Assembly: GCF_036688685.1 (NCBI RefSeq)
Contig: NZ_JAQQPS010000045.1
Coordinates: 1 to 14,448 of the forward strand
Reading direction: 5' to 3'
Length of the DNA stretch: 14,448 nt
Source: JALYUM01 sp036688685
GTDB taxonomy: Bacteria; Pseudomonadota; Gammaproteobacteria; Burkholderiales; Burkholderiaceae_D
Below, piece by piece: positions 14,349 to 14,448 of the stretch. The position numbers were made by a program, and so were the translations under genes. The stretch's first letter is position 1; every line of letters starts with the position of its first letter. The notes beneath the pieces are model-generated. The model was not told where the DNA came from and did not search any database. It was given only the letters and a program-made list of their open reading frames with translations.

Positions 14349-14377
14349 TTGAATTATTCAGGAGGCCTTGCTATAGT
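14349..14377 (+). promoter_or_regulatory. Strong sigma70-type promoter, possibly for a stable-RNA operon
   Basis: TTGAAT (14349-14354), a 17-bp spacer and TATAGT (14372-14377) are followed by a GC-rich discriminator (TCGCCTCC), as in stringently controlled rRNA and tRNA promoters. The remaining bases to 14448 contain no start codon with a ribosome site and no finished RNA. They hold two inverted repeats: CAGCAA/TTGCTG (14386-14398) and TGTTTC/GAAACA (14436-14448). The hexamers are seen; the stable-RNA target is inferred from style only. Confidence 0.55.
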
Positions 14378-14448
14378 TCGCCTCCCAGCAAATTGCTGCA
14401 ACAAATCAACAGGTTGCGACGAGATGTACGGGGACTGTTTCTGAAACA

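Noticed and set aside
14361..14385. GGAGGC/GCCTCC inverted repeat as a terminator of the Anbu operon
   Set aside because: The loop is 13 bases, there is no T-run, and the arms belong to the spacer and discriminator of the promoter at 14349-14377.
1..14448. Insertion sequences, prophage, integrons, CRISPR arrays or defence genes
   Set aside because: No transposase, integrase, Cas or known defence motif is seen in the translated frames, and no terminal inverted or target-site repeats were noticed. Apart from the 5S end, no rRNA or tRNA sequence was recognised.

Overview
The window fits a betaproteobacterium of the Oxalobacteraceae type (Massilia, Janthinobacterium, Duganella or Herbaspirillum relatives). 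The clues are a GC-rich sequence, a 5S rRNA 3' end that I recognise as that lineage's, and protein families common there. The genus is an inference; no search was run.

Layout, left to right. The 3' end of a 5S rRNA gene and the rrn terminator open the window. A convergent small membrane protein with two DUF2061 units follows, preceded by a good Fur-box match. Next, on the minus strand, is a surface block: one OmpA-family gene (686-1816) with its own promoter and terminator, then a two-gene operon (3182-5476 and 2061-3182). That operon encodes a predicted lipoprotein with six BIG2 Ig-like domains and a C-terminal DUF3494 (ice-binding-protein-like) domain, joined by a TAATG stop/start overlap to a second, closely related OmpA. 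Both OmpA transcription units carry the same ungapped 48-bp upstream element followed by a TATAGT hexamer, so the three envelope genes look co-regulated. A 312-bp gap holding that promoter and a G9 tract separates them from a TonB-dependent receptor of the PqqU (YncD) type. Upstream of it, same strand, lie two tandem paralogous TraB/GumN-like secreted proteins whose GxxH motif is degenerate.

A divergent 224-bp intergenic region leads to a plus-strand operon: circularly permuted ATP-grasp enzyme, alpha-E protein, transglutaminase-like protease and the proteasome-related peptidase Anbu. The first three genes are packed with overlapping or nearly abutting stop/start codons. The set matches a known gene neighbourhood thought to make or attach, and then remove, a peptide; its substrate is unknown.

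The last 100 bases carry a strong sigma70-type promoter (TTGAAT-17-TATAGT) with a GC-rich discriminator. It may serve a stable-RNA operon just outside the window, but no product is visible.

The candidate least explained by existing descriptions is the co-regulated OmpA / BIG2-DUF3494 lipoprotein surface module. The Anbu operon is complete but is a described type.
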